Source of the DNA: Oxytricha trifallax | Taxonomy: Eukaryota > Ciliophora > Spirotrichea > Sporadotrichida > Oxytrichidae | Length of the DNA: 64,000 bases | Assembly: GCA_000711775.1 (NCBI GenBank) | Contig: ARYC01025608.1 | Span: 1 to 64,000, forward strand | Direction of reading: 5' to 3' | Part shown: one piece after another, positions 53,701 through 63,120 of the stretch | Numbering within the stretch: position 1 is the stretch's first letter | Layout: the number at the start of each line of letters is the position of its first letter | Made by a program: the position numbers and the translations under genes | Notes under the pieces: model-generated | What the model was told of the DNA's origin: nothing | What the model saw: the letters and a program-made list of their open reading frames with translations, nothing else | Databases searched by the model: none

Positions 53701-56700
53701 ACACGGCTACTGAGGAGCAGAGATAAGTATGCCATTTCTAATTAATTAATTATAAAACTAATTATATATTTCATATTTGTGGAAATAATCAAAACCAAGT
53801 CTAATGATTATATTTTTGCACAACTGCACACTAATTATATATATTTTCAAATTAATTTTCAATTTAGTCATATTCTAAATCAAATTAGTATTATCAATAA
53901 ATTTAATTATTGCCAGTTGTAATAGTATACTTCAAACTGATTTATTTGTAATTTCTAATATTTCCTATTCTTATGTATTTTAGTAATAATATTATAATTT
54001 ACTAGTTGTTTCATTAAATCTTCATACAAAGGGCAAAAATTATATTTTGTATCTTTAATTAATCTCACTCCTTATCCTTCTGATATTTATTAAAATATGT
54101 GTAATAATGAAAGTTCAATTTACTTTGTTTGAATAAAAAAATCTGTGAATTTATGAAATAATTAAAATAAAGAAATTTTAAATATTTATTTAATGCAATT
54201 TAAGAAAAAAATAAATCTTAAATATAAAATTATTATAAATATGATTAATAAAAATATCTAATTAAGTTTTTTTGAATAATTAATTAATTCAAAAATAAAT
54301 TTATAAATATTTCAAAATATAAAGAATATTTGGTTTTTAAAATGTTTAATAATATTTCATACACAATTTCGATTCCATTTACTTCATGAAATACTTTAAA
54401 AGTTTTGTCATTAATGAACTTAAACAGAGTTATTACTTTTTACGCTGCTTCTTTTGCATCTTAGGCTGATAAAATTTAATCGCTAATTTCACATTTTGTA
54501 ATTAAATTTACTTCATATTCCAATAACAATAATTAAGCCTTATATAAAATAGAAATATTTATATTTTTTAATTTAAAATATATGAATATTAATTCTTTCT
54601 ATTTCACAAATTGGCTAACCAGTCAAAACATCACAAATTTTGAACTATTTCATTTTTTTGTAAAATCTTAAGAAGTAATATATATTATATAATTAAATTA
54701 TTTAATTAAATATAAAAAAAATGATGTAATTTTTATTAGTAATTGAAACTAGGCGTCAAGAAATTAAAAACCTAAATAAATAGATTTGTATACTTTTTCA
54801 TAAATATTGGCTTTAATAAAAAAACTAAAAATATTTTAATACTATAAAAACAACTAAAATAAATTTTTTATTAATAAGAATAAATTAATTTAGATAATTA
54901 GAATAAAAAGAACCCCTGACCAAGATGATTAGTTAATAAAAGAAAAATAACTTGATTTCTTATATTGATAAAAAAAGATAATTATATAAATTTAAATTTT
55001 TAAAAAATCCATTATATCTTTTTTATTCATTCAAATGACATTTAAGTACACATATAATTCATAATTTGTTTAATATTTTTATGAACAAGGCAATTATTAA
55101 AATAAAAGCCAAATTTACATTAAAATACATTTCGAATAATTATTATTAATTTTAATTATTATATTTCCGCTATTTCACTATTAATTTAATTAAACTTTTT
55201 ATATACTATATATTAATTAATAGATTCAATAATTTTTCAAATGAATCAAATGAAAATTGTAATTTATATGATAAAAATATTACATCAATTATTTAATAAG
55301 CTTTATCTATTTATTTTTCTTAAGATATATTAAAACAATTTCAAAGTTACTTTGAGAAAAAAATAGTGTATAAAATTAAAAATGGGGGGGAGAAGTTTCC
55401 TGCCCCATCGATAAGCTTCCTGCACCCTTAGGAAGTTTCCTGCCATCAACATTAAAGCTTATATTATACATTAACCCTAATTAAAAAACATTTTAAATAT
55501 AATTTCAAAGTTCATAGTTATCAATTGTATCTTTATATATTGTAAAATATTAAACACATATTATTTTTATAAATAATATTTGCTCCTTAAATAGAAGATT
55601 TGAATTTTTTATCATGATAAAATATACTCGATGTTGATGATGATTAATTAGTTATACTCAAAATTAAAAATTTATCAATTTACTGTTTAATACTAAAATC
55701 AAACCATCAATTTTAGTCGTGACGTAGACGTATCTGAAGTGAGTTGACGTGGCAATCAATGACCTGGCAAGTCGTGAACTAGAAAAACTCCAAAAAACCA
55801 CCTCGCCCCCTATTCCACTTCTTCCTGTACAGAGATGCATACGAGACAAGAGCCTAGCTATTGACAAGAAGTATCTCCCGCAGAGCTCGCAGAGATCTGC
55901 TTCCTGTAAACAATTAAATGGGAGTCTGGAGAAAACGCTTACCAGGTTCCACCGCTGCTGAGTTAGTAGTCTCTGTCCTTTCGTTGTGGTAGCCTCATTA
56001 ACCTGACCTGGTGTGGGAGGAAAATCATTATCGTTGGCTTCTATGGTTCTCATCGTCTCACTTTTGAAGGTTGAGCACCACCTTCATCCTGATCCCTATT
56101 ACCTAGGAAGCTGAACTCACGCCAGGAAGCTCATCTAATGCAGGGAAATCCTTAGCGTGCAGACAACTCGAGGAGTTTAGGATCTGACAGATTGAACCCC
56201 GCCGACTGGCCCCTAATGCGGTGAACCCAGCAACCCCCTGCCTACCCTCAGCAGGCCTTAGTGTAGTAGAAAGCTCTATTAGAAAGTCTCCAGCCTCGGG
56301 CCCCTGTGGGTCACCCTATCCTTATAACTTTCTAATATAATATACTCGATGTTAAAATATAAATTATTATAACATAATTGATAATAAAGATTTTGGGAAA
56401 TTATATACAAATTATTTATATTTATGTGGGGCAGGTAACTTCTCCACTTGGTACATAAATAGCTTCAGGGGCATGAAACTTCCACCCCAATTATAAATAT
56501 GGTTTTTTAAGATTAAATTTGGATAACTAACTGGTTAATTAGAATCAAACTGTCTTGGATAATCAGTCATCAGTCTCTCTAATTTCCAAATAAAAGTATT
56601 TCTAATTTTAGTCAAAAAAATTTAATTAAATAACATGATTTTATCTATTTTTATCTGCTAACGCTGTATACACAAGTATTCTATTCTCTTCAAATTATTA

Positions 56701-59700
56701 TAATTATTAAATATTTATACTTTTGCTAAATTATGCAATCATCTTGGTCATAGTATCATTAATTTAAAATAAAAATAATTAACTAATATATATTACTAAT
56801 AAATATATAAATTATTAATTTAACATTGACTCTTAAGACTTAGTTATTAGTTCTTGGAAACTCAAAGGTTCTAAATTCAATTTTATTGTAGGCAGTGATT
56901 CGGATAACTCAATAAAATAAGTATATTAAAATTTGATTAAAATTTTTATAGAAACTACCCATTCTTTCATGCATTGAATATCTTGTTACAACATAGTTAA
57001 AAGTATAAATATAAATTATTGTTTTTTGAAGGGATTCCACTGGATTCAAAAGTTCTTGAGGGAAGTATTAAAATATCAATGTATAGTGATTAAAACTATA
57101 AAATATATGAGATATATGAGAATTTATAAAAAAACTAAAAATTAATGGGCATGTATTTTTGATTAGTTTACGTTTAAAATTAATATGATAAAATAAAAAA
57201 AATAAATACAAATTAAATTATGATTTGTTATAAATTAAAAATAATTGAGGATTTTTTTTACTTTACAATTAAAACTTTTTCTCGCCATGATTTAATATAA
57301 ACATACAAGCCGTAAGATATTACTATGAATATCTTTTAAAAATTAAATTATTTCAATATTAAATGGATAGTATCGTTAATTTTTTTTACAAATAATATTT
57401 AGATTAATGTCATCATATTAAGTAATTTTAATTTTTTTTACTGTAAAACAAATAGCTTACTATACCTTTAAGCATTAAGATATTTTAATCCCTAATTATA
57501 ATTTTGAAATCAAACTTAAAATATATGTAAAATTTTTTCTGGATTAAGTAATTTTTATAATTAAATTTAATTTAAAGTGTAAGGAGATTAGTCATAAAAA
57601 TTTATTTATAATAAAATTCAATTATAAAATTTAAATAAGTACAATGAATAAGCATCTTCGCTTATATCTTTATTAAATTTACAATTTATATATGTTTAAA
57701 TTCAAAAATATTTAATTTATAAAAAAATAATTTTAAAAAAAATAAATAAATATATTTAAATTTAATTTTCATTAATTAATTAAAGTATAATTCATTTTTT
57801 ATTTATATCTGTATTCAAATTCTTAAACATATATCCTGTCTCTTTTTAGAAATATGTTTGTATTATTTAGTACTTTTATTTATATTATAAATTAAACGTC
57901 GTATTTTAAATGATTGAATGTAATTCTCAAAGCAAAATTACTTCTAAAATAATCTCTAATAATTAGAATTAATTATATTGTATTTAAAATAAATACTAGC
58001 TTAAGTCGATGATGCTTTTGCTAATTTAGATCTTTTCAAAAAGCTTTCCATTCAAAACCCTTTAAATGATTTTTTTAAAAATAAAATGCTTCAAATAGAA
58101 TAGTAAATATATATTTATACCTAAAATCATGCTTATTAAAATGAGGAAGAATATTTTTAAATAGAAGTTTATCTAATTCCTCTTTAAATTTTATTGAAAT
58201 TATTTTTAAATAAAGGAAGAATCTATAAATATTGCATTATAATTGTGTATAAATTTCTTTATTTTCCATAAGATCTTAGAAAATTTATTTTTCAAATTTT
58301 TTAATTCTACTTTATCTTATAAGTTTGGGTGAAACAAATTTATATTTTATTATTTTTTATCTACATAGTGATAAAAATTTCTTTTCAAAGTAAAAAGAGC
58401 AAAGTAGTTCATTTAAAAATTAGATAGTAAAAATAAAACGATGCATATTTTAATCTCATTTTTTAGTTATAATTTTAATGAGTTAAAGCTTTTAAGCTTC
58501 TTTTTGAAATTTAAACTTGTTAACTATACATAAGTCCTTTTGCAACTCAATAGAATTCTATTCTATGTGGAAAATGATAAGGTAGGTTAGATAGATTTTA
58601 ATATATGGCTCTTAAATCTTAAAAGTATTCCAAACTCAAACCTCAAATTAATAAAAATGAACTCGCATTTTTATAATTTGCATCCACAGAAAAAGAAAGA
58701 ATTAGAATGCAAGAAATTAAAGCACTAGTAAAAAAGAAACAAATCTTCCGTGCTAAGTTTGTCGAAAAAAAAGCATGAGTTTTTTTTAATTTTCAATAAA
58801 TTATTCATTACAATTTACCCTTTATTAGCTTTATCATAACTTGTTTAATAAAAATAATAAATGCAATATTTTCTATTTATTAAAATTCTGAGTTTGAAGA
58901 AATATTAGGTTTTTCAAGTATAATTTTTTAATAACTCCTTAAAAAACTTCACTTATATAGAATGAGAAAATACAATTTTGTTTTACTTAGCTTCTCATAT
59001 TTATTTCTTTAGTTTTTAACTTTTGAAGTTATCTTTTAAGATAGAAAGAATGATTATTTCCAACATTTTACTGCTTAAATTATTATAAGTATCTTATTTA
59101 AATTCTTACTTTATTGAAAAGAAGGATTAATTAAAAATATTTTTTCGTTCTCTTTACTTAATATCAAGATTGAGTTTGCTAAAATATTTATATTTTGATT
59201 GAGTCACATAACTAGTTTTTATGCACATGAAATTTTATTAAAATATCAAGAAATTATAGTTAGAGTTTTACAATAATTTTTAAATCTATTGAAAAGAATA
59301 ATAATATCCCAATATTTATGGACTTACCACTTTTTTATATATATATATATATATATAGCTATAAGTTAAAAAAGTAACAAATTATTCATTATTAAATGCC
59401 AGACTTGTAAATTAAAAACTAAAATAATCAATTTAATACAATAAAGAAGAAAAAGATTTAATTAACTAAATTTATCGCATATTTAAGGTTTATTCCATTT
59501 ATTTTTCCATTTTCTAAAATAATACTTATTTTAATATTGAATTACTTTATAATATTTCTAAATATATATTTAATTAAAATAGTCAATAATTTTGGGATTA
59601 TTATTATGCAAGGTCCAAGAATAATTATGTTATAAATTATTGGGGAAATCTATTTTTTATTTTTTTATAAAAGAATGAAGGTTATTTTCGTAATCTAGAA

Positions 59701-60100
59701 CTACATTAAACTATTATAGAAATAAATTAAAAACATCTTTTCAAAATTTAATTCTTTGATATTGAAATATTATTTTCTTTCTAAACTGTAATTTAATATG
59801 TTTGTAAATAGATATAATCAATATAATTCAAATAAGTATATATAAAATCTATTATATTCTTTGGAAAAAATTAAATATACTTTAAAATATCCTATACCAA
59901 CATCTAGTACACTTTTTAACAGTATTCCTTATTTACCCATTAATTAGTTGAAGTCTTGATGTAGATAAGGAACTATCAAGTAAGTGTTTATAAAATTAAT
60001 ATTTGTTAAATAAATTGTTTAGAGATGTTAGGAACCCAATTCTGTCGATTTAAAACACAGTTAGCGAAGGATCAACTCCAACTTCAAGCTGCTTTTATAT
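44725..60100 (-). CDS. gene B2: paralogue of the B1 channel, N-terminus not in window
   Basis: Same protein architecture as B1, minus strand, ciliate code, unscrambled. Tail and coiled coil: 44725-44800 (LCVDCAKTW, TGA 44725-44727), 44820-44890, 44950-45080, 45110-45200, 45345-45580. Channel: 45800-45945, 47003-47425 (pore LYAYSMILGGYDTTAFG), 47515-47650, 47975-48260. Helical region: 48290-48780, 48825-48880, 48895-49060. WD-like part: 54370-54490, 54600-54680, 56540-56770, 56960-57070, 58000-58050, 59675-59725, 59885-60100 (VDPSLTVF-type block). The matches to B1 are collinear. The part equal to B1 34690-39545 is not found before the TBE element at 60180. One spacer (49065-54365) has swollen to 5.3 kb and holds the palindrome at 50170, E1 and E2; another (54685-56535) holds the SINE-like repeat. 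Confidence 0.75.
45946..47002. other. IES present in B2 but absent from B1, pointer ATT
   Basis: In B1 the S6 and following residues (RVNDNQEGASYQEK) are contiguous at 25540-25580. In B2 the same text is split after CTTCTTGATT and resumes at ATTATCATTAACTC, suggesting an ATT pointer. The interior has a C-rich left patch (45990-46070) and a G-rich right patch (46678-46770) ending in AGTTAGAACAGG, the same style as the B1-specific IES. Confidence 0.7.
49150..49640 (-). pseudogene. GC-richer decayed coding fragment in a B2 spacer
   Basis: A block clearly richer in GC than the neighbouring spacer. In ciliate code the minus strand gives protein-like pieces (ELLQELEKARDMHP; ISFAIGITRTEEGSYLLFK; EKVRTLAIRDGACDENMI) broken by TGA codons and frame changes. 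It probably derives from a mobile element gene. No family was recognised. Confidence 0.35.
50170..50559. mobile_element. palindromic element unrelated to the MITE-1 group
   Basis: Inverted arms (about 50170-50341 and 50395-50559) meet around a 53-bp loop. Landmarks are GGCAAATC.ATGAGGTCCA, GATCAAGTTTATAC, TAACAAAGCGTGATACAAAT and AGAGTCAC. It ends about 80 bp before E1. It is non-coding. Confidence 0.85.
50643..50995 (+). repeat. E1 left TIR with iteron-like repeats
   Basis: Contains repeated TTGGATCA/TGGATCAC units at 50785-50810, 50869-50885 and 50968-50977, and the inverted form CCAATGATCTAATAATCC at 50902-50919, which pairs with 50787-50804. The arm can therefore fold on itself. CCCTATAAAAAGATG at about 50827 is TATA-like. 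Confidence 0.85.
51050..52420 (+). CDS. Rep-like replication protein with SF3 helicase domain
   Basis: 456 codons in ciliate code from ATG 51050 to TGA 52418-52420; several internal TAA/TAG must be Gln, so it is adapted to the nuclear code. ATG 51104 is an alternative start. The C-terminal half carries superfamily 3 helicase motifs: Walker A GDTDTGKTT (about residue 284), Walker B IIIINEIN (about 325), and motif C QVYITSN (about 370). An acidic Asp/Asn-rich tail ends the protein. SF3 helicases occur in Reps of ssDNA viruses and related replicons and unwind DNA during rolling-circle or rolling-hairpin replication. The N-terminal half (VLHFRDTKTGAEYLSIHVKQ, then DRYTGKRVIDDL) sits where a HUH nickase domain would be expected, but I cannot identify a clear HUH motif; YTGK could be a catalytic Tyr-x-x-Lys. 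GC content is far above its surroundings. Confidence 0.75.
52489..52841 (-). repeat. E1 right TIR
   Basis: Mirror copy of 50643-50995 with only scattered differences. It carries the same iteron-like units and ends TTATGTATTTTAGCAATAAT. Confidence 0.85.
52842..52914. other. host spacer between E1 and E2
   Basis: 73 bases of AT-rich sequence separating two complete elements. E1 and E2 are independent insertions or products of one event, not one composite element sharing an arm. Confidence 0.6.
52915..53168 (+). repeat. E2 left TIR
   Basis: Inverted copy of 53734-53987. Landmarks are GTGCAGTTGTGCAAAAATAT and AGACTTGG.TTTGATTATTT. The inner edge TAATTAATTAGAAAT is where both ORFs enter the arm. 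Confidence 0.85.
53157..53444 (-). CDS. E2 minus-strand ORF, unknown function
   Basis: 95 residues from ATG 53444 to a TAA at the inner TIR edge. In strict ciliate code that TAA would be Gln and the frame would run through the arm to TGA 52962-52964 (160 residues). The sequence is beta-prone and lacks membrane segments (TTIIGIDLDEVTIKIANTSV; SVIFVLSISVTGHKKLNFVF). Composition is like the E1 Rep gene and unlike host spacer. No family was recognised; a structural or DNA-binding role is possible. The ORF starts 18 bases from the divergent plus-strand ORF, suggesting a shared bidirectional control region. Confidence 0.5.
   Translation of the reverse strand: MSPSFLKEAQNMPTTIIGIDLDEVTIKIANTSVNNEAILALSQETSVIFVLSISVTGHKKLNFVFGANTIRDSVLPSSRIEHLRVRMVQSAFISN
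53463..53807 (+). CDS. E2 plus-strand ORF, unknown function
   Basis: From ATG 53463 the ciliate-code frame runs to TGA 53805-53807, the last part inside the right TIR (about 114 residues). The first half looks protein-like (LFGNVQPQIAKFDDNILTIT, then FELLIRDTEGDSPLHGV). After about 53630 two frames are plausible: the continuing one (CQITLPITIRDTATEEQ) and a shifted one ending at TGA 53711-53713 (AAHERLFNMPDYTTDNH). A frameshift may therefore be present. No family was recognised. Confidence 0.45.
53734..53987 (-). repeat. E2 right TIR
   Basis: Partner of 52915-53168, ending CTTATGTATTTTAGTAAT. Confidence 0.85.
55382..56497. mobile_element. element with GTTTCCTGC ends, interrupted by SINE-like copy 2
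   Basis: The left edge has a G7 run with AGTTTCCTGCCCC, CTTCCTGCACCC and AGTTTCCTGCCATC. The right edge has GGGGCAGGTAACTTCT and GGGGCATGAAACTTCCACCCC, an imperfect inverted version. It belongs with the 40633-41160 element. About 700 bases of its interior are the SINE-like insert. Confidence 0.6.
55636..56338 (+). mobile_element. SINE-like GC-rich retroposon copy 2 with 15-bp target-site duplication
   Basis: The insert is bracketed by AATATACTCGATGTT at 55621-55635 and again at 56339-56353, a perfect 15-bp direct repeat of the size produced by target-primed reverse transcription. It matches copy 1 (35938-36462, opposite strand) across most of its length. No conserved frame exists; the antisense frame at 55664-56053 is not preserved in copy 1. 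A GGTTCAATCT motif (antisense) resembles a B box. Its 3' end (CAGCCTCGGGCCCCTGTGGG) is not seen in copy 1. Confidence 0.75.
56540..59880. other. B2 N-proximal MDSs and AT-rich spacers
   Basis: Short MDSs matching B1 (56540-56770, 56960-57070, 58000-58050, 59675-59725) lie in otherwise AT-rich, gene-free DNA. The stretches 57080-57990 and 58060-59670 show no coding frame or repeat of note apart from homopolymers and a short AT tract. A block near 58640-58780 (AGAATGCAAGAAATTAAAGC) may be a small unassigned coding piece. Confidence 0.45.
59336..59358. repeat. (AT)n microsatellite
   Basis: TATATATA run in a B2 spacer. Confidence 0.9.
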
Positions 60101-60179
60101 AATAGATAAATTTATATACTTAACATTTTAATAGAACATTGCTTAATCTAAGTCATTACTAAGTTCTTTTCAGTAATCA

Positions 60180-60300
60180 ATACCCCAAAACCCCTTAGTG
60201 AGGTTTATAAGTGCTTTGATTTGTAGGGTATTGTTGGGGTCTTATTGGGGTTAGTAGAGAAAACGCAAGTTTTATGTGAATTTAATGTATATTTAATGAA
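60180..60300 (+). repeat. TBE terminal repeat of right copy
   Basis: C4A4 terminus followed by GTAGGGTATTGTTGGGG and TTATTGGGGTTAG, parallel to the complement of 8640-8757. Confidence 0.7.
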
Positions 60301-60441
60301 TATTAGGTGATTTAATTCAAACGAATTTTATTTGCTTGTCTTTGATATTCCTCTGGAATATTGCTCTCTTAAGTGGCACAAGTATGTCATCAAATCTTTA
60401 CATTGGATAGGAGGGAGCACTGATTATTATTATCTCTACTA

Positions 60442-61755
60442 TCATTTTTATTTCCTTGCATACAATTTCTTACTTGATATATGCTTCTCAGCTTAGCTGA
60501 TTGATTATTTTTCAAACTTTGTACCAAAGTAAGCCATACTTTCCATATCACTCTCTAATATAATAGCTCCACTTGCCCATACATCCCACTAAACAGAGGC
60601 ATTAGTCCATTTCTCTCTGATTGGGAAGTATCCAGGTGTCCCAAGAACCTTTGCTAAGGTTACTATCTCTTATCTTTATGCTCTATTGAAATCTATAACA
60701 ACTACATCTAAAGGACAGAGGTTTATCATAACATTGTCAGGCTTCAAATATCTATGAACATATCCAAGTTAATGCAACTCCTTGACACCCTATATCATAT
60801 CTGATAGTACATAATTCAAATCATCTGGGTATCTGTTATAATTCAGATAATTTCTCAGAGTCATTTCATATTTCTTAAGCCATAATGCGATATAACCGTA
60901 GCTTAAAATGACACCATTTAGCTTAAGCAAGTTCTTGCAATCTCCTCTCTAAGAATCATGTATTCGTTAGCAAACTCATTTTGGTACTGCTCATTCTTAA
61001 GTAGATAGCTGTAAGGATACACCTTATATGCATAATCATCAATTACAATAAGTTTTGGCTTTGCAGGAACGCTTATTTGCAAACAGTTATCAATACAACT
61101 GTTAATGTCAATTGCATTTAATGCAGGTGTTCATAGCTTTGGCTTAGAAGCATGCTAATATAGTTTTACCTACTTGTTGATTCATCAATTCATGCAGCTT
61201 CTATCTCTTGAGTCTCTCCTGTTAATCTCTTTATGACTCAATAGTATTTGACTTTCTCTTGGCAGGTATAAGCTTTTAAGTTTCTTTATCTTGAATAAAG
61301 AACTCGCTTTAGTGATGCTTTTGCATATTTTTCTTCACTTTTGCTGAATGGGTATAGGACTTCATACAAGTTGTGCATTAAAATCTGCCATCGACTTTAT
61401 CATGCTTGAAATAGATCTTAGCTCTACCAGAGTGTATTTCTTTGATGTGCCTCTTCAAGCTAGAATCAGTTGAGAAGAAATTTTAGCATTCATTACATTA
61501 AAATGCTTTAACCTTTTCTACTGTGAGCTGTTCTTTTAACTCCTCAACGTCTTCGATTAGAGTTTAAATACTCATCTCTGCTCTCTGCTTCCTGATATTT
61601 ATTTCTAGAACAAATACCTTTGATTCAAACTCAAGAGCTTTAAGCTCTGGCTCCTTTTCAATGTAGATGATTTCTGGCTTCTTAGTTTAGCCAAAGTTTA
61701 GCTAAGATTATCCACTGCCAAGAGAGACTGCTTTGCGATTTAAGTTAGCCGCCAT
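60442..61755 (-). pseudogene. TBE zinc-finger/protein-kinase gene, frameshifted
   Basis: ATG 61755 to TGA 60442-60444, ciliate code. Order: acidic coiled-coil-like N-terminus (EKEPELKALEFESKVFVLEI), two C2H2 fingers (FQCNECQNFFSTDSSLKRH, then FQCTTCMKSYTHSAKVKKN), a basic linker, then a kinase-like domain with AYKVYP (possible ATP-binding Lys), EYMIL (helix C Glu), VHRYLKPDN (catalytic loop), VIDFNRA (metal loop), GTPGYFPIREKW and DVWASG. The catalytic-loop Asp is Tyr here (HRY for HRD), so catalysis is doubtful. Reading frame breaks near 61130 and 60925. It corresponds to the 57-kDa zinc-finger/kinase protein of TBE elements, whose role in transposition is unknown. Confidence 0.8.
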
Positions 61756-61924
61756 GTTTAAATTCAAATTTAAATTTCTATTATTAATAAGTGAAAACCT
61801 CACTGGCTATACTAACTTTGTATAGGAGCTGGCACTGCAACAACAATGGTTTATTCTTAGGTGTTAGACATCATATTTATCTTAGTTTATAACTATAAGT
61901 TTTCTAATTTTATGCTTAATATTT

Positions 61925-62145
61925 TTTATTTTGGTACCAACTGAGAATAAATTCAGGTTGGTACTGGTACCAAGTAGGTTTTGAACCATTTGGGAACTTT
62001 TCCATTAAAACCTCATTAGTTTAAAACTTGGTACTAATTAAGTTTTGGTACTATTAAATTGGTACCAATTAAAATTAAACGAATTAAGTACCAGTACTAA
62101 TTAAATTTAAACAAATTTAGTACTAATTTAATGGAACTAAATTGA
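61925..62145. repeat. GGTACY-rich spacer between divergent TBE genes
   Basis: At least ten GGTACC/GGTACT or complementary AGTACC/AGTACT units with irregular spacing between the start of the kinase gene and the plus-strand ORF. It may be a regulatory or transposase-binding region. Confidence 0.6.
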
Positions 62146-62339
62146 TAAAAATGGAGCTCCATCTCTGAAGTTTGTTATAGCTTCTACCAGCTTTCTCCAC
62201 GTATCCTTACCAGTTTGACCTCCTATAAGATGCCCATAATTAATACTAAGATTTTTAACAGTAGGATCCAGAACTCTATATATTAAAATTTGAAATTCAA
62301 TAACAAGAGAAGGAACAAGGTTGAAAACTATAAGTACTG

Positions 62340-63115
62340 CAATGAAGAGGGTTGAAGCTTAAGAAATGATCTCAAGATTTAGAAGAAGGGAAGATCTCTA
62401 TCGATACCTCGCTCAAAATGGTAAGTATGTAACATTTACTTAATCAAATACTCTAGTGGGTTTATTCCTTCCAACCATGGAATGTACCAAAATTTATTTC
62501 TTAAAAGCTATATATTGTGATGAGAAGAAAGCATTTAAAAACAATTAAATTAAGTTGATAGACATTCCACACTGCCCAAAGATTTTAGTCACTAATCTTA
62601 CGAGGATGAGATGAAAGATGAAGAGTTGGTAGTTTATCTTCCTTCCAAGAAACAAAACAAATCTCAAACAAGCTTCCCGAAAGAAACTTCTTCTTTGTTG
62701 TTCTTGGCACTTAATGAGAGAGTTATCTCAGAGAGATCATTTAAGAGGCTCACAAGAAACGCTACTCTATTTCTCCTGAAGATTGAAAGAAGCAAGGCAT
62801 ATTAATAAACGATACCTGGCTCGCTGAGCTTAAGAAGCATCCTTACCTCTCTAGTTAGCATTGTTTCAGAATTTTGTAAGGAAACCTGTTACTGGTATAT
62901 TCCTAATGAAAGAGCATGCTAAGGTTCACAGAGAGAGGAAGTCATAGACTATTCATTAAGTGAGCAAGAGACTTTATAAAAGATGCTTTAAAGCCAGATG
63001 AAATGAATATAGATGCAGGAGCTGGCACTAAGAGAAGAAACATGAGCCAAGCAGCCATAAGAAGAGGAGAAGAAAGAGAAGCCAAACCCTTTTATGGGTC
63101 AATTTAATTTTTGAA
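62340..63115 (+). pseudogene. TBE small protein ORF, decayed
   Basis: Plus-strand coding-like frames: from ATG 62340 (ISRFRRREDLYRYLAQNG, then VGLFLPTMECTKIYFLKAIY) to TGA near 62610, then a shifted frame (EDEMKDEELVVYLPSKKQNK) and further shifts to the shared tail MNIDAGAGTKRRNMS. By position it corresponds to the 22-kDa ORF of TBE elements. The same tail is present at 7452. No catalytic motif was seen. Two or more frame breaks make it a pseudogene. Confidence 0.5.
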
Positions 63116-63120
63116 TATAT

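Larger units (their letters stand above)
52915..53987. mobile_element. element E2: small element with E1-type ends and divergent ORFs
   Basis: Arms 52915-53168 and 53734-53987 are each 254 bp and nearly identical inverted repeats. The outer end TACTAAAATACATAAGAATA matches E1, but the rest of the arm is unrelated to the E1 arm. The 565-bp centre is GC-richer and holds two divergent ORFs. It lies 73 bp beyond E1 in the same B2 spacer. Confidence 0.85.

Noticed and set aside
50643-53987. E1 and E2 as one composite element
   Set aside because: Each has its own complete, equal-length pair of arms and 73 bp of host sequence lies between them.
55664-56053. 129-codon minus-strand ORF in the SINE-like repeat
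   Set aside because: The frame is not kept in the other copy at 35938-36462, so it is probably chance in GC-rich DNA.
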